A DNA stretch of 64,000 nucleotides from Arthrobacter sp. StoSoilB20. GTDB taxonomy: Bacteria > Actinomycetota > Actinomycetes > Actinomycetales > Micrococcaceae. The position numbers and the translations under genes were made by a program. This document shows, piece by piece, positions 16,295 to 24,059 of the stretch; positions within the stretch are counted from its first letter, which is position 1, and every line of letters begins with the position of its first letter. The notes beneath the pieces are model-generated. The model ran no database searches and was not told the origin of the DNA. It saw only the letters and a program-made list of their open reading frames with translations. The stretch is from assembly GCF_019977295.1 (NCBI RefSeq), contig NZ_AP024651.1, forward strand, positions 1,860,001 through 1,924,000. The letters are read 5' to 3'.

Positions 16295-17845
16295 ATGAGC
16301 GATACGACTCAAAAATCCGGCCTCCACGGAGCCGGCGACGACGAATACACGCCCACCGGCACCGACCAGGTGGCTGAAAACCTGGCTGCCCTGGACGATG
16401 ACGAGGCCGAGCTCCGCGCGGCCACCCTCCGGGCCGGCCTGGACGACTACGAACTCGATGAAGAAGACGCCGCGCTTCTCAGCGGTGAATACGGAGACGA
16501 AGGCGACGAAGGCCCCCTCAAGCTGGACCCGGTGCTGGCCATCATCGGCCGCCCCAACGTGGGTAAGTCCACGTTGGTCAACCGCATCCTGGGCCGCCGT
16601 GAAGCCGTTGTGGAAGACACTCCCGGTGTTACCCGCGACCGTGTCATGTACTCAGCCCGCTGGAACGGCCGCAACTTCACCCTGGTTGATACCGGGGGAT
16701 GGGAACATGACGCCAAGGGCATCCATGCCCGCGTCGCCGAGCAGGCTGAGATGGCCGTTGAGCTTGCTGACGCCGTTCTCTTCGTGGTGGACTCCGCCGT
16801 TGGAGCCACGGCCACGGACGAGGGCGTCATGAAGATGCTCCGCAAGAGCAAGAAGCCGGTCATCATGGTGGCCAACAAGGTGGACGACTTTGCCCAGGAA
16901 GCCGACTCCGCAACCCTGTGGGGTTTGGGCTTCGGCGAACCGTACCCGGTTTCGGCACTGCACGGACGTGGCGTTGCCGACCTCCTGGACCACGTTATGG
17001 ATACCCTTCCCGAGTACTCCCTGGTGGAAGGCGTCGAACGCTCCGGCGGTCCGCGGCGTATCGCTTTGATCGGCCGCCCGAACGTTGGCAAGTCCTCGCT
17101 GCTGAACAAGCTTGCCGGCTCTGAGCGCGTTGTAGTGGATCCTCTGGCAGGCACCACGCGTGACCCCGTTGACGAATTCATCGAGCTTGGTGACCGTACC
17201 TGGCGTTTCGTGGACACCGCCGGTATCCGCCGTCGCCAGCACATGGCACAGGGTGCGGACTTCTACGCCTCCCTCCGGACGCAGGCCGCGCTCGAAAAGG
17301 CGGAGGTCGCCGTCGTGCTTCTTGCTGTTGATGAAGTCCTCAGCGAGCAGGATGTCCGAATCCTGCAGCTGGCCATCGAATCCGGCCGTGCGCTGGTCCT
17401 GGCCTTCAACAAGTGGGACCTGCTGGACGACGAACGCCGCCGCTACCTCGAACGTGAAATCGAGCAGGACCTGGCGCACGTTGAATGGGCGCCGCGCGTC
17501 AACATCTCAGCCAAGACCGGCTGGCACAAGGACCGTTTGGTTCCTGCGCTGGATATCGCGCTGGAAAGCTGGGACCGCCGCATCCCCACGGGACGCCTCA
17601 ACGCGTTCCTGGGCGAGCTGGTTGCAGCCCACCCGCACCCGGTCCGTGGTGGCAAGCAGCCGCGCATTCTCTTCGGCACGCAGGCATCCAGCCGTCCGCC
17701 GAAGTTTGTGCTCTTCACCACCGGGTTCCTGGATCCCGGATACCGCCGCTTCATCACGCGTCGCCTTCGCGAAACGTTCGGCTTCGAGGGCACGCCCATC
17801 GAGGTCAACATGCGCGTTCGCGAAAAGCGTGGCAAGAAGCGCTAA
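16295..17845 (+). CDS. der: Ribosome assembly GTPase Der (EngA)
   Basis: The 516-residue protein has tandem G domains and a C-terminal KH-like domain, the hallmark of Der, which is required for 50S maturation. The first G domain starts with GRPNVGKST at 85-93, with DTGG at 132-135 and NKVD following. The second starts with GRPNVGKSS near 260. About 78 N-terminal residues are an Asp/Glu-rich, probably disordered extension absent from the roughly 440-490-residue enzymes of most bacteria but usual in actinobacteria. AAGGAAA precedes the ATG. It ends the parA-to-der run. Confidence 0.95.
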   Translation: MSDTTQKSGLHGAGDDEYTPTGTDQVAENLAALDDDEAELRAATLRAGLDDYELDEEDAALLSGEYGDEGDEGPLKLDPVLAIIGRPNVGKSTLVNRILGRREAVVEDTPGVTRDRVMYSARWNGRNFTLVDTGGWEHDAKGIHARVAEQAEMAVELADAVLFVVDSAVGATATDEGVMKMLRKSKKPVIMVANKVDDFAQEADSATLWGLGFGEPYPVSALHGRGVADLLDHVMDTLPEYSLVEGVERSGGPRRIALIGRPNVGKSSLLNKLAGSERVVVDPLAGTTRDPVDEFIELGDRTWRFVDTAGIRRRQHMAQGADFYASLRTQAALEKAEVAVVLLAVDEVLSEQDVRILQLAIESGRALVLAFNKWDLLDDERRRYLEREIEQDLAHVEWAPRVNISAKTGWHKDRLVPALDIALESWDRRIPTGRLNAFLGELVAAHPHPVRGGKQPRILFGTQASSRPPKFVLFTTGFLDPGYRRFITRRLRETFGFEGTPIEVNMRVREKRGKKR

Positions 17846-17847
17846 GT

Positions 17848-17920
17848 GAGACGGGCATCACAGCCCACTTTGGCTGTGATGGCGTCTCCGACCTCCAACT
17901 TCGTGTAAGCTTTTGGAGGT
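17848..17920 (+). terminator. Two consecutive hairpins after der
   Basis: The first hairpin (17848-17888) has GAGACG/CGTCTC outer arms and a 9-base inner stem ATCACAGCC/GGCTGTGAT around a six-base loop. The second (17891-17920) pairs ACCTCCAA with TTGGAGGT. There is no clear T-run, but the location between der and the tRNA suggests termination or processing. Confidence 0.6.
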
Positions 17921-17986
17921 GGTTCGGCCGGACTGCTTAGGTGGGACTCTTCGGAGGAAAGCTTAGGCGGAGAACGGTGGAACCAG

Positions 17987-18060
<74 letters not shown>

Positions 18061-18065
18061 CAATG

Positions 18066-18109
18066 AAGGACCGGAATCACGCGGAAACGCGGGATTCCGG
18101 TCCTTTCTT
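18066..18109 (+). terminator. Terminator after tRNA-Pro
   Basis: The 13-base arms AAGGACCGGAATC (18066-18078) and GATTCCGGTCCTT (18093-18105) enclose a short inner hairpin and are followed by TCTT. Confidence 0.88.
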
Positions 18110-18174
18110 GTATCCCGCCCTGTTGGTTCCACCCGCCGCGTGGCGCCGGGTGGAACGCTTGGTCCGTGTGCCGG

Positions 18175-18621
18175 TCAGACCCTCTGAAGCGCGCCGAGCG
18201 CCCTGACCAGTGGTTCAAGTTCCGGCACGGACTCCGCGGCCTCGAGGGCGGCGCCGAGCGTGTGATCGTGCACCGGCTTGGCGGCCTCAAGAAGCTTCTG
18301 TCCGTTCGGTGTCAGTTCGGTGTAGATGCCGCGGCGGTCATCGGCACACAGGATCCGGTTGAGCAGGCCGCGGTCCTCGAGGCGGTTGACCAGGCGGGTG
18401 GTCGCACTGCTGGACAGGGCCGTGGCCCGGGCCAGTTGCTGCATCCGCATATGCCAGCCGTCCTGGCGGCTCAGTGCGTCCAGCACCGTGTATTCCACTA
18501 CTGACAGGTCACTTGAGGCCTGGAGTGCCTTCTCCAATGCGGCTTCGATGCTTCCGTGCAGGGCAGCAAGGGTCCGCCAACCCTGCGCCCGTACTTCAAC
18601 GGCGTCATCCTTGATGCCCAT
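18175..18621 (-). CDS. MarR-family transcriptional regulator
   Basis: The 148-residue protein is a MarR winged-helix dimer. The recognition region ATALSSSATTRLVNRLEDRGLLNR and the wing with CADDRRGIYTELTPNG are typical. The start is ATG 18621 with GCAGGAG ten bases upstream; longer in-frame starts would run through the promoter region. It is divergent from an MFS exporter with palindromic and repeated elements between the starts, the usual arrangement for a repressor released by a phenolic or drug-like ligand. The ligand is not identifiable. Confidence 0.9.
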   Translation of the reverse strand: MGIKDDAVEVRAQGWRTLAALHGSIEAALEKALQASSDLSVVEYTVLDALSRQDGWHMRMQQLARATALSSSATTRLVNRLEDRGLLNRILCADDRRGIYTELTPNGQKLLEAAKPVHDHTLGAALEAAESVPELEPLVRALGALQRV

Positions 18622-18654
18622 GTTTGCTGTGCTCCTGCCTTGATGTCGTGTAGA

Positions 18655-18731
18655 TGGAGACATCTCCAAAGGTAGTTGCTTGCGCAAGTATCTAGCGTGT
18701 GCAACTATATATGGAGCGTCTGCAACTATTA
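18655..18731. promoter_or_regulatory. Candidate MarR operators in the marR-MFS divergent promoter
   Basis: The intergenic region holds TGGAGA-CA-TCTCCA (18655-18668), the perfect palindrome CTTGCGCAAG (18679-18688), an AGTTGC/GCAACT dyad (18674-18679 and 18701-18706), and two TGCAACTAT direct repeats starting at 18700 and 18721, 21 bases (two helical turns) apart. Which element is bound is unknown. Confidence 0.55.
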
Positions 18732-18796
18732 TTCTACGGTTCCCGGCGACGCACTTCCACCTCACCGCGGAACCGCATCATTTGAAGGAGCTCCAC

Positions 18797-20005
18797 ATGC
18801 CCGCAGGGTTGATTGCCCTTGCCCTCGGCGGATTCGGCATCGGACTGACCGAATTCGTGATCATGGGCCTCTTGCCCGAAGTGGCTGCCGACTTTCAGGT
18901 CAGCGAAGCTTCTGCCGGCTGGTTCATCTCCGGCTATGCCCTCAGCGTCACTGTCGGTGCCCTCCTGGTCACCGCCGCCGTCACCAGGCTGCCGAGGAAG
19001 CCGGTCCTCATCGGCCTCCTCGTGCTGTTCATTGCCGGCAACTTCCTCTCAGCCATCGCGGACAGCTACTCGGCCATGCTCCTCGGACGCATAGTGGCCG
19101 CCCTCTGCCACGGTGCCTTCTTCGGCATAGGTTCGGTGGTTGCTGCCAGCCTGGTTCCGGCCCACAAGAAGGCCGGAGCGATCGCCATCATGTTCACCGG
19201 CCTCACCGCAGCAAACGTACTGGGCGTTCCCTTTGGAACGCTCCTGGGCCAGAACTTCGGGTGGCGTTCGACCTTCTGGGCGATCACCGCAATCGGCGTC
19301 ATAGCTCTGATCGGCATTGCGCTGATGGTTCCCAAGGCCTCCACGGAGCCCACCAAGGGCCTTCGCAGTGAACTCGGTGCCTTCAAGTCCGGCCAGGTAT
19401 GGCTGTCCATCACCGTGACAGTCCTCGGTTTCGGCGGCATGTTCGGTGCTTTCACGTACATCGCCTTCACACTGACGGAAGTCTCCGGTTTCGACTCCGG
19501 TGCTGTGCCCTGGCTCCTGGTGCTCTTTGGCGGCGGCCTTTTCGTGGGCAACTTCCTGGGTGGCAAGGCAGCGGACAAGGCCCTTGACGCCTCGCTCATC
19601 GTCATTCTCGCCGGACTGGTGGCGGTGCTGGTCTTCTTTGCGCTCACCGCGTCCAACAGCATTGCCACGCTGGTCTCGCTTGCGCTCATGGGCGGTTTCG
19701 GCTTCGCCACGGTACCCGGACTCCAGATGCGTGTGATGCATTTCGCCTCGACGGCACCGACGTTGGCGTCGGGTGCAAACATTGGCGCCTTCAATTTGGG
19801 CAATGCCCTTGGAGCGTGGCTCGGCGGCGTCACCATCACAGCAGGCCTCGGCTACACCTCGCCCATCTGGGCAGGTGCCGGTATTACCGCCGCTGCGTTG
19901 TTGGTCATGGTCTATGCTGCCGCCGCCGCAAAGCGTCGGGAAGCTGCGGCACCTGCTGGAACGCCCGACGTCGAACGCGAACCGCGCGCGGCCAGCGTCG
20001 CCTGA
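18797..20005 (+). CDS. MFS transporter, DHA1-type exporter
   Basis: The 402-residue protein has twelve predicted membrane helices. It shows the loop-2/3-type TRLPRKPVLIGLL region and a helix-5 motif-C-like stretch (TAANVLGVPFGTLLG) typical of proton-driven DHA1 exporters such as AraJ and chloramphenicol-resistance proteins. The start ATG 18797 follows GAAGGAG. Regulation by the divergent MarR protein is likely. The substrate could be a drug, a sugar derivative or a toxic metabolite; sequence does not decide. Confidence 0.88.
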   Translation: MPAGLIALALGGFGIGLTEFVIMGLLPEVAADFQVSEASAGWFISGYALSVTVGALLVTAAVTRLPRKPVLIGLLVLFIAGNFLSAIADSYSAMLLGRIVAALCHGAFFGIGSVVAASLVPAHKKAGAIAIMFTGLTAANVLGVPFGTLLGQNFGWRSTFWAITAIGVIALIGIALMVPKASTEPTKGLRSELGAFKSGQVWLSITVTVLGFGGMFGAFTYIAFTLTEVSGFDSGAVPWLLVLFGGGLFVGNFLGGKAADKALDASLIVILAGLVAVLVFFALTASNSIATLVSLALMGGFGFATVPGLQMRVMHFASTAPTLASGANIGAFNLGNALGAWLGGVTITAGLGYTSPIWAGAGITAAALLVMVYAAAAAKRREAAAPAGTPDVEREPRAASVA

Positions 20006-20017
20006 TTCCGGCAACAG

Positions 20018-20058
20018 AAAAAAAGAAGCCCGCCACGGATTCCTCCGTGGCGGGCTTC
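20018..20058 (-). terminator. Strong terminator for the minus-strand gene at 20074
   Basis: Perfect 15-base arms (20025-20039 and 20044-20058) with a four-base loop. On the minus strand the stem is followed by seven T residues (20024-20018). It also lies just beyond the MFS stop, but on the plus strand no T-run follows. Confidence 0.9.
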
Positions 20059-20073
20059 CTGCGTCCGGTGGGC

Positions 20074-20658
20074 TTAGGCGTCCGGCCCATGGCCCTGCGT
20101 TTCCGATGCTGCTGCCGTCTGCGCGGCCTTGACGCGCTGGTTCTCTGCTTGCTTCAACGCCTTCATCTGCTTGCCCCGACGACGCCACAAAGCCCACAGA
20201 ACCGTAACAGCGATGAAGACCACTACCGCTGCAACAGCCGAAATGGCTGTCCAGGTTGTAAAGAAGCCCGCGTCAACGCTCAACGTCCGCTGGCCGGCAT
20301 GAGCTGATTCCGTGGCTCCAAAGGCGATGCCCGCCGTCAGGAGGTTCGGGGTGGCAATGGCGACAGCCACCAGGAGGATGACGATCTTCCACGGCCAGGT
20401 GACTGCCTTGCGGGTAGCCTGCCAAGCAACAAGGAGGGGAATAAAGGTGAAGACAAATCCATAGAACATACCCACCAGGACACTGGCCCCAAGGTCCCGC
20501 TTGATCTGCCCGGCAATGACATCTGACCACCAACGGGGGAGTATGGCCCCCAGAATAAAGAAGGCAGCCACAGCGACAAGCAATGCCACCAGGATCAGGA
20601 TTATTTTGGCGCCCCAATTGCGCTTTTTCCGAGCTGGTACTTGTGCTTGTTCAGTCAT
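20074..20658 (-). CDS. Small membrane protein of unknown function
   Basis: The 194-residue protein has a basic N-terminus (residues 10-16), four hydrophobic segments (about 17-40, 58-80, 90-112 and 132-158) and a polar, basic C-terminal tail of about 30 residues. The region ILPRWWSDVIAGQIKRDLGASVLVGMFYGFVFTFIPLLVAWQ suggests a family conserved in Micrococcaceae, but I do not recognise a functional name. It has its own terminator and stands alone between convergent MFS and divergent gcvH. Confidence 0.75.
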   Translation of the reverse strand: MTEQAQVPARKKRNWGAKIILILVALLVAVAAFFILGAILPRWWSDVIAGQIKRDLGASVLVGMFYGFVFTFIPLLVAWQATRKAVTWPWKIVILLVAVAIATPNLLTAGIAFGATESAHAGQRTLSVDAGFFTTWTAISAVAAVVVFIAVTVLWALWRRRGKQMKALKQAENQRVKAAQTAAASETQGHGPDA

Positions 20659-20775
20659 GGGTCAATCATGGCAGAGACCCCCTTGGGCGCAGGGGAAATG
20701 TGCCTATACTTTCAGCGGTGGCCACCTGCATAGGCCGCCGTCGAGGTTCGTCATTGTCCCGATGAAAGGCCACCC

Positions 20776-21162
20776 GTGAGCAATATTCCAGAAGAACTTT
20801 CCTATACCGCGGAGCACGAATGGGTTACCGCTCCCGATGCCGAAGGCGTTGTGCGGATTGGCATCACCGATTTCGCGCAGGACGCCCTGGGTGACGTCGT
20901 CTATGCCCAGATGCCCGAGCCCGGGACAAAGGTCACCGGCAATGAAGTGGTGGGGGAAGTTGAGTCCACCAAGAGCGTCAGTGATATTTACGCGCCGGTG
21001 AGCGGGGAGGTCACTAATCGCAATGACGCGTTGGACACCGATCCCGCGCTGATTAACTCCGATCCCTACGGCGAAGGGTGGCTCATTGAGGTCAAGCTCG
21101 CAGAAGCAGATGCAGTGGATTCCCTGCTCAGTGCATCAGAGTACGAACAACAGGTAGGCTAA
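20776..21162 (+). CDS. gcvH: Glycine cleavage system H protein
   Basis: The 128-residue lipoyl carrier shows the classic fold and the lipoylated Lys66 in VVGEVESTKSVSDIYAPVSGEV. In the glycine cleavage complex it shuttles the aminomethyl group between P and T proteins. The GTG at 20776 follows AAAGG. No gcvT or gcvP is nearby; instead it heads the gcvH-garA-ftsR cluster also seen in M. tuberculosis (Rv1826-1828) and corynebacteria. Either the other subunits lie elsewhere or this H protein has an added role in lipoyl metabolism. Confidence 0.95.
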   Translation: MSNIPEELSYTAEHEWVTAPDAEGVVRIGITDFAQDALGDVVYAQMPEPGTKVTGNEVVGEVESTKSVSDIYAPVSGEVTNRNDALDTDPALINSDPYGEGWLIEVKLAEADAVDSLLSASEYEQQVG

Positions 21163-21300
21163 AGTTATCTGGCCCGCCAAGCTGAATTTCCTTAACGGGA
21201 AAAGCGCGACGGCGGGCCAGCAACCGATTTGCCCGGCGGTACCGGGATGCGGAAGTGGCTGGCAGGTTTTGGAACTGCCGGCAGATGAGGAGGAAATTCC

Positions 21301-21777
21301 ATGGTTGGCGGCGAACAGAACCAAGCCAATGTCGGGAACGGCGCGGAGGAACAGCCCACGTCGGAGACCACCTCGATCAGCATCACGCCAACGTGGGACG
21401 AGCCAAGCATCGCTCCCAAGCTGGCCCCTGAAGAGCGTGCATCCGTGGAAGCACTTCCGCCCAACTCGGCCTTGCTCATTGCCCACAGCGGGCCCAACGC
21501 CGGCGCACGGTTCCTTTTGGATGCCGACACCACCACTGCGGGGCGGCACCCTGATGCGGACATCTTCCTTGATGACGTCACGGTGTCCCGCAAGCACGTC
21601 CAGTTCCTTCGGACGGCCACCGGATTCGAACTGGTGGACATGGGCAGCCTCAACGGAACATACGTCAACCACGATCGCGTGGACCGTGTGCAGTTGAAGA
21701 GCGGCAACGAGGTCCAGATCGGCAAGTTCCGGTTGACCTACTACATGAGCCCTGTCCGCGCAGCAGGCCAAGTCTGA
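21301..21777 (+). CDS. garA: FHA-domain regulator of 2-oxoglutarate metabolism (GarA/OdhI)
   Basis: The 158-residue protein has a flexible N-terminus with the ETTS phosphorylation motif at residues 22-25 and a C-terminal FHA domain (about 57-145). The phosphothreonine-binding residues are present: GRH at 81-83, SRKH at 96-99 and NGT at 118-120. In mycobacteria and corynebacteria the unphosphorylated form inhibits 2-oxoglutarate dehydrogenase and modulates glutamate enzymes; phosphorylation of the ETTS threonine by Ser/Thr kinases closes the protein and relieves inhibition. GAGGAGG precedes the ATG. The PASTA kinase at 36339 is one possible input. Confidence 0.93.
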   Translation: MVGGEQNQANVGNGAEEQPTSETTSISITPTWDEPSIAPKLAPEERASVEALPPNSALLIAHSGPNAGARFLLDADTTTAGRHPDADIFLDDVTVSRKHVQFLRTATGFELVDMGSLNGTYVNHDRVDRVQLKSGNEVQIGKFRLTYYMSPVRAAGQV

Positions 21778-21790
21778 CGGGGTCCTGCCT

Positions 21791-22513
21791 TTGGCTATCG
21801 CCCAGCCTGACCGCCGTGGACCGCAGGTCCTTAACATTGGGGAAGTCCTCGCCCAGCTGAGTGACGACTTCCCGGGGATGACTGCGTCCAAGATCCGCTT
21901 CCTGGAGGAAAAGGGGCTCATCAATCCCAAGCGGACCGCTGCAGGTTACAGGCAATATGCGGACAGCGACGTCGAGCGCCTCCGTTTTGTCCTCGCATTG
22001 CAGCGCGATCAGTACCTCCCGCTGAAAGTCATCAAGGATTACCTTGACGCCATCGACCGCGGAGAGCGCCCGGAGAACCTGCCACCCGGGGTAACAGTTG
22101 CTCCCAAAGCTGTCTCGGCCGGAATGGCTGCCGAGGTGCAGGGGAGGGCCCGGGCACTGACCGAGGAGCAATTGCGTTCTGAGTCCGGTGCCAGCGTGCC
22201 CTTGCTGGAGTCCCTCCTGAGTTTCGGACTGATCAGCCATGTCGGTGGGCGCTTCGATGAACACGCCCTCCAAGTGGCGCGGGCCTGCGTTCAATTGGAA
22301 GGGCACGGGCTCGAGCCCCGGCACCTGCGTCCCTTCCAGGCTGCCGCAGAACGTGAATTCGGTTTGGTGGAGCGGGCCGTAGCGCCCCTGACATCCCGCC
22401 GGGACGCAGCTTCCCAAGCGCGCGCAGCAGAAGCTGCCCGTGAGATCAGCGAGCTCTGCCTGACACTTCACAGGGCCCTCGTCCACGATCGCATCTCCCG
22501 GATGGACAGCTGA
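21791..22513 (+). CDS. ftsR: MerR-family regulator FtsR
   Basis: The 240-residue protein has an N-terminal MerR winged helix (about 14-85, LNIGEVLAQLSDDFPGMTASKIRFLEEKGLI...YRQYADSDVERLRFV in shorter form) and a helical C-terminus with no metal-binding cysteines. The position between garA and the DUF151 gene matches C. glutamicum Cg1631 (FtsR, activator of ftsZ) and Rv1828. The start appears to be TTG 21791, since no ATG or GTG occurs before the conserved region; this weak start may limit synthesis. A dyad in the ftsZ promoter at 59507-59529 is its candidate target. Confidence 0.88.
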   Translation: MAIAQPDRRGPQVLNIGEVLAQLSDDFPGMTASKIRFLEEKGLINPKRTAAGYRQYADSDVERLRFVLALQRDQYLPLKVIKDYLDAIDRGERPENLPPGVTVAPKAVSAGMAAEVQGRARALTEEQLRSESGASVPLLESLLSFGLISHVGGRFDEHALQVARACVQLEGHGLEPRHLRPFQAAAEREFGLVERAVAPLTSRRDAASQARAAEAAREISELCLTLHRALVHDRISRMDS

Positions 22514-23016
22514 TGATCGAAGTCGAAATCGTTGGCGTCCGCATAGAACTGCCGTCCAACCAGCCCTTGGTGCTTCTTCGGGAGCTCAATGGGGAACGGC
22601 ACGTGCCCATTTGGATCGGAACCCCTGAGGCCAGTGCCATCGCTTTGGCCCAGCAAGGGGTGGTCCCTCCGCGGCCCATGACACACGATCTCCTGGTCGA
22701 TGTTGTCGAATCACTGGGTCATTCGATCATCAGCGTCAATATCGTGGCCGTTGAGGACAACATCTTCTATGGACAACTGCAGTTCGACGACGGCACGGTA
22801 GTCAGTTCCCGGGCTTCGGATGCGCTGGCGCTGGCGCTGCGTGCAAAATGTCGTATCTGGTGCGCGGACGCCGTGATGGAAGAAGCCGGCGTCCGAATCA
22901 CCGAACACGACGAAGGCGAGGACTCCGAGCCGGATCCCAGCGTGGACGAAGAGCGCGAAATGCGCCGGTTCCGTGAGTTCCTGGACGACGTCGAACCCGA
23001 AGACTTCGAAGGTTGA
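22513..23016 (+). CDS. DUF151 bifunctional nuclease-family protein
   Basis: The 167-residue protein belongs to the DUF151/BFN family (M. tuberculosis Rv1829). The conserved core VPIWIGTPEASAIALAQQGVVPPRPMTHDLL (about 31-61, given here as a region) is diagnostic, and SSRASDALALALR follows near 98-110. The C-terminal 40 residues are strongly acidic. Plant homologues have nuclease activity; the actinobacterial role is not established. Its ATG overlaps the ftsR stop by one base, so it is translationally coupled. Confidence 0.9.
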   Translation: MIEVEIVGVRIELPSNQPLVLLRELNGERHVPIWIGTPEASAIALAQQGVVPPRPMTHDLLVDVVESLGHSIISVNIVAVEDNIFYGQLQFDDGTVVSSRASDALALALRAKCRIWCADAVMEEAGVRITEHDEGEDSEPDPSVDEEREMRRFREFLDDVEPEDFEG

Positions 23017-23030
23017 GAGACCCTAAGCCT

Positions 23031-23050
23031 AAAGTTGAGGGTGAAACTTT
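23031..23050 (+). promoter_or_regulatory. Inverted repeat upstream of the second merR gene
   Basis: AAAGTT (23031-23036) and AACTTT (23045-23050) flank GAGGGTGA. The GAGGGTNAA core is shared with the ftsZ and parA upstream elements. A GC-rich hairpin follows at 23068-23094 (GGGGCC/GGCCCC with an inner GGTC/GACC stem). Autoregulation or control by FtsR is plausible. Confidence 0.5.
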
Positions 23051-23251
23051 CGACACGACGTGAAATTGGGGCCAAGGTCTTTGACCTCGGCCCCCGACGG
23101 GCCTAACGTCGAAGGTATCAAGTTCCCGTTGCATACACTGCCCGCGCAAGTCACACTGGAAGGTGCGGACTTGTGGGAATTACACTGCTGCATTTCAGTG
23201 TTGTGCCAGAGTATGCACCGTCCCCAAGGGAACTGAGAACAAGGAGGTCAC

Positions 23252-23845
23252 GTGAGTCCGAAAGGCGAAGCAGGCGAGCTGAAGCAGGCCTCGACCGGCA
23301 TTGCTGCGCCCGCATCCGGCGCCCAAGGTTTGCTCTTCACAGAGGACCTTCCTGTGCTGGACGAGGACGCGGGTTACCGCGGCCCCACTGCTTGCAAAGC
23401 CGCGGGTATCACCTACCGCCAGCTCGACTATTGGGCTCGAACGGGCCTGGTGGAGCCCGCAGTTCGCGGCGCGGCCGGATCAGGTTCCCAGCGGCTCTAC
23501 GGATTCCGCGACATCCTGGTTCTCAAAGTGGTCAAGCGGCTCCTTGATACTGGTGTTTCCCTGCAGCAGATCCGAACTGCCGTTGAACACCTGCGCGAGC
23601 GTGGCGTTGAGGACCTTGCCCAGATCACTCTGATGAGCGATGGCGCGAGTGTCTATGAATGTACTTCGGCTGATGAAGTCATTGACTTGGTGCAGGGCGG
23701 ACAGGGCGTCTTCGGCATCGCCGTTGGACGTGTATGGCGGGAAGTCGAGGGAAGCCTGGCCGCACTTCCGAGTGAACACGCTGTAGAGCAGTCCTTTCCC
23801 GACGACGAACTGAGCAAGCGCCGCGTGGCCCGCCGGATCGGCTGA
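23252..23845 (+). CDS. MerR-family regulator (Rv1830/ResR-like)
   Basis: The 197-residue protein has a MerR helix-turn-helix at about 43-112 (YRGPTACKAAGITYRQLDYWARTGLVEP), offset by a 40-residue N-terminal extension, and a helical C-terminus without metal-binding cysteines. By position after the DUF151 gene it corresponds to M. tuberculosis Rv1830 (ResR/McdR), reported to affect growth and division gene expression and antibiotic recovery. GTG 23252 follows AAGGAGG. The 235-base leader carries an inverted repeat at 23031. Confidence 0.88.
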   Translation: MSPKGEAGELKQASTGIAAPASGAQGLLFTEDLPVLDEDAGYRGPTACKAAGITYRQLDYWARTGLVEPAVRGAAGSGSQRLYGFRDILVLKVVKRLLDTGVSLQQIRTAVEHLRERGVEDLAQITLMSDGASVYECTSADEVIDLVQGGQGVFGIAVGRVWREVEGSLAALPSEHAVEQSFPDDELSKRRVARRIG

Positions 23846-23878
23846 GACCGGGCACCCAAACACAACTTTTATGAGAAG

Positions 23879-23909
23879 AGCCTCTTCCCTTGTGGGGAAG
23901 GGGCTTTTT
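23879..23909 (+). terminator. Rho-independent terminator after merR
   Basis: An approximately 11-base stem (AGCCTCTTCCC with GGGGAAGGGGCT, one G-T wobble) closes on a TTGT-type loop and is followed by TTTTTC. Confidence 0.9.
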
Positions 23910-23954
23910 CTGTCGGCAGGGGCGCCTGTAGCTAAGCGAGCGGCTCGGGCCCAA

Positions 23955-24054
23955 TCAGCCGGCTCACTTCAGCCGGGTCCTCTTCAGCGGGGCCCATCTC
24001 AGCCGGGCTGATTCAGGCGGGCTGATTCAGCCCTGACGATCCAGCCCCGACTGG
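23955..24054. repeat. Degenerate 14-15-bp tandem repeat array
   Basis: The core TCAGCCGGG or a close variant starts at 23955, 23969, 23984, 23999, 24013, 24027 and (as TCCAGCCCC) 24040, giving seven units with spacing 14, 15, 15, 14, 14 and 13. It fills the gap between the merR terminator and the stop of the minus-strand ParA-like gene. The short unit and absence of spacers rule out CRISPR. Confidence 0.7.
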
Positions 24055-24059
24055 TTGGG

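Noticed and set aside
20659..20775. Glycine riboswitch before gcvH
   Set aside because: The gap is only 117 bases and I see none of the paired aptamer core sequences expected of a glycine riboswitch.
23173..23547. A 124-codon frame overlapping the start of the second merR gene
   Set aside because: It overlaps a conserved MerR gene in another frame and has an Arg/Ala-rich shadow composition.
23955..24054. CRISPR-like array
   Set aside because: Units are only about 14 bases, contiguous and degenerate, with no unique spacers and no cas genes nearby.
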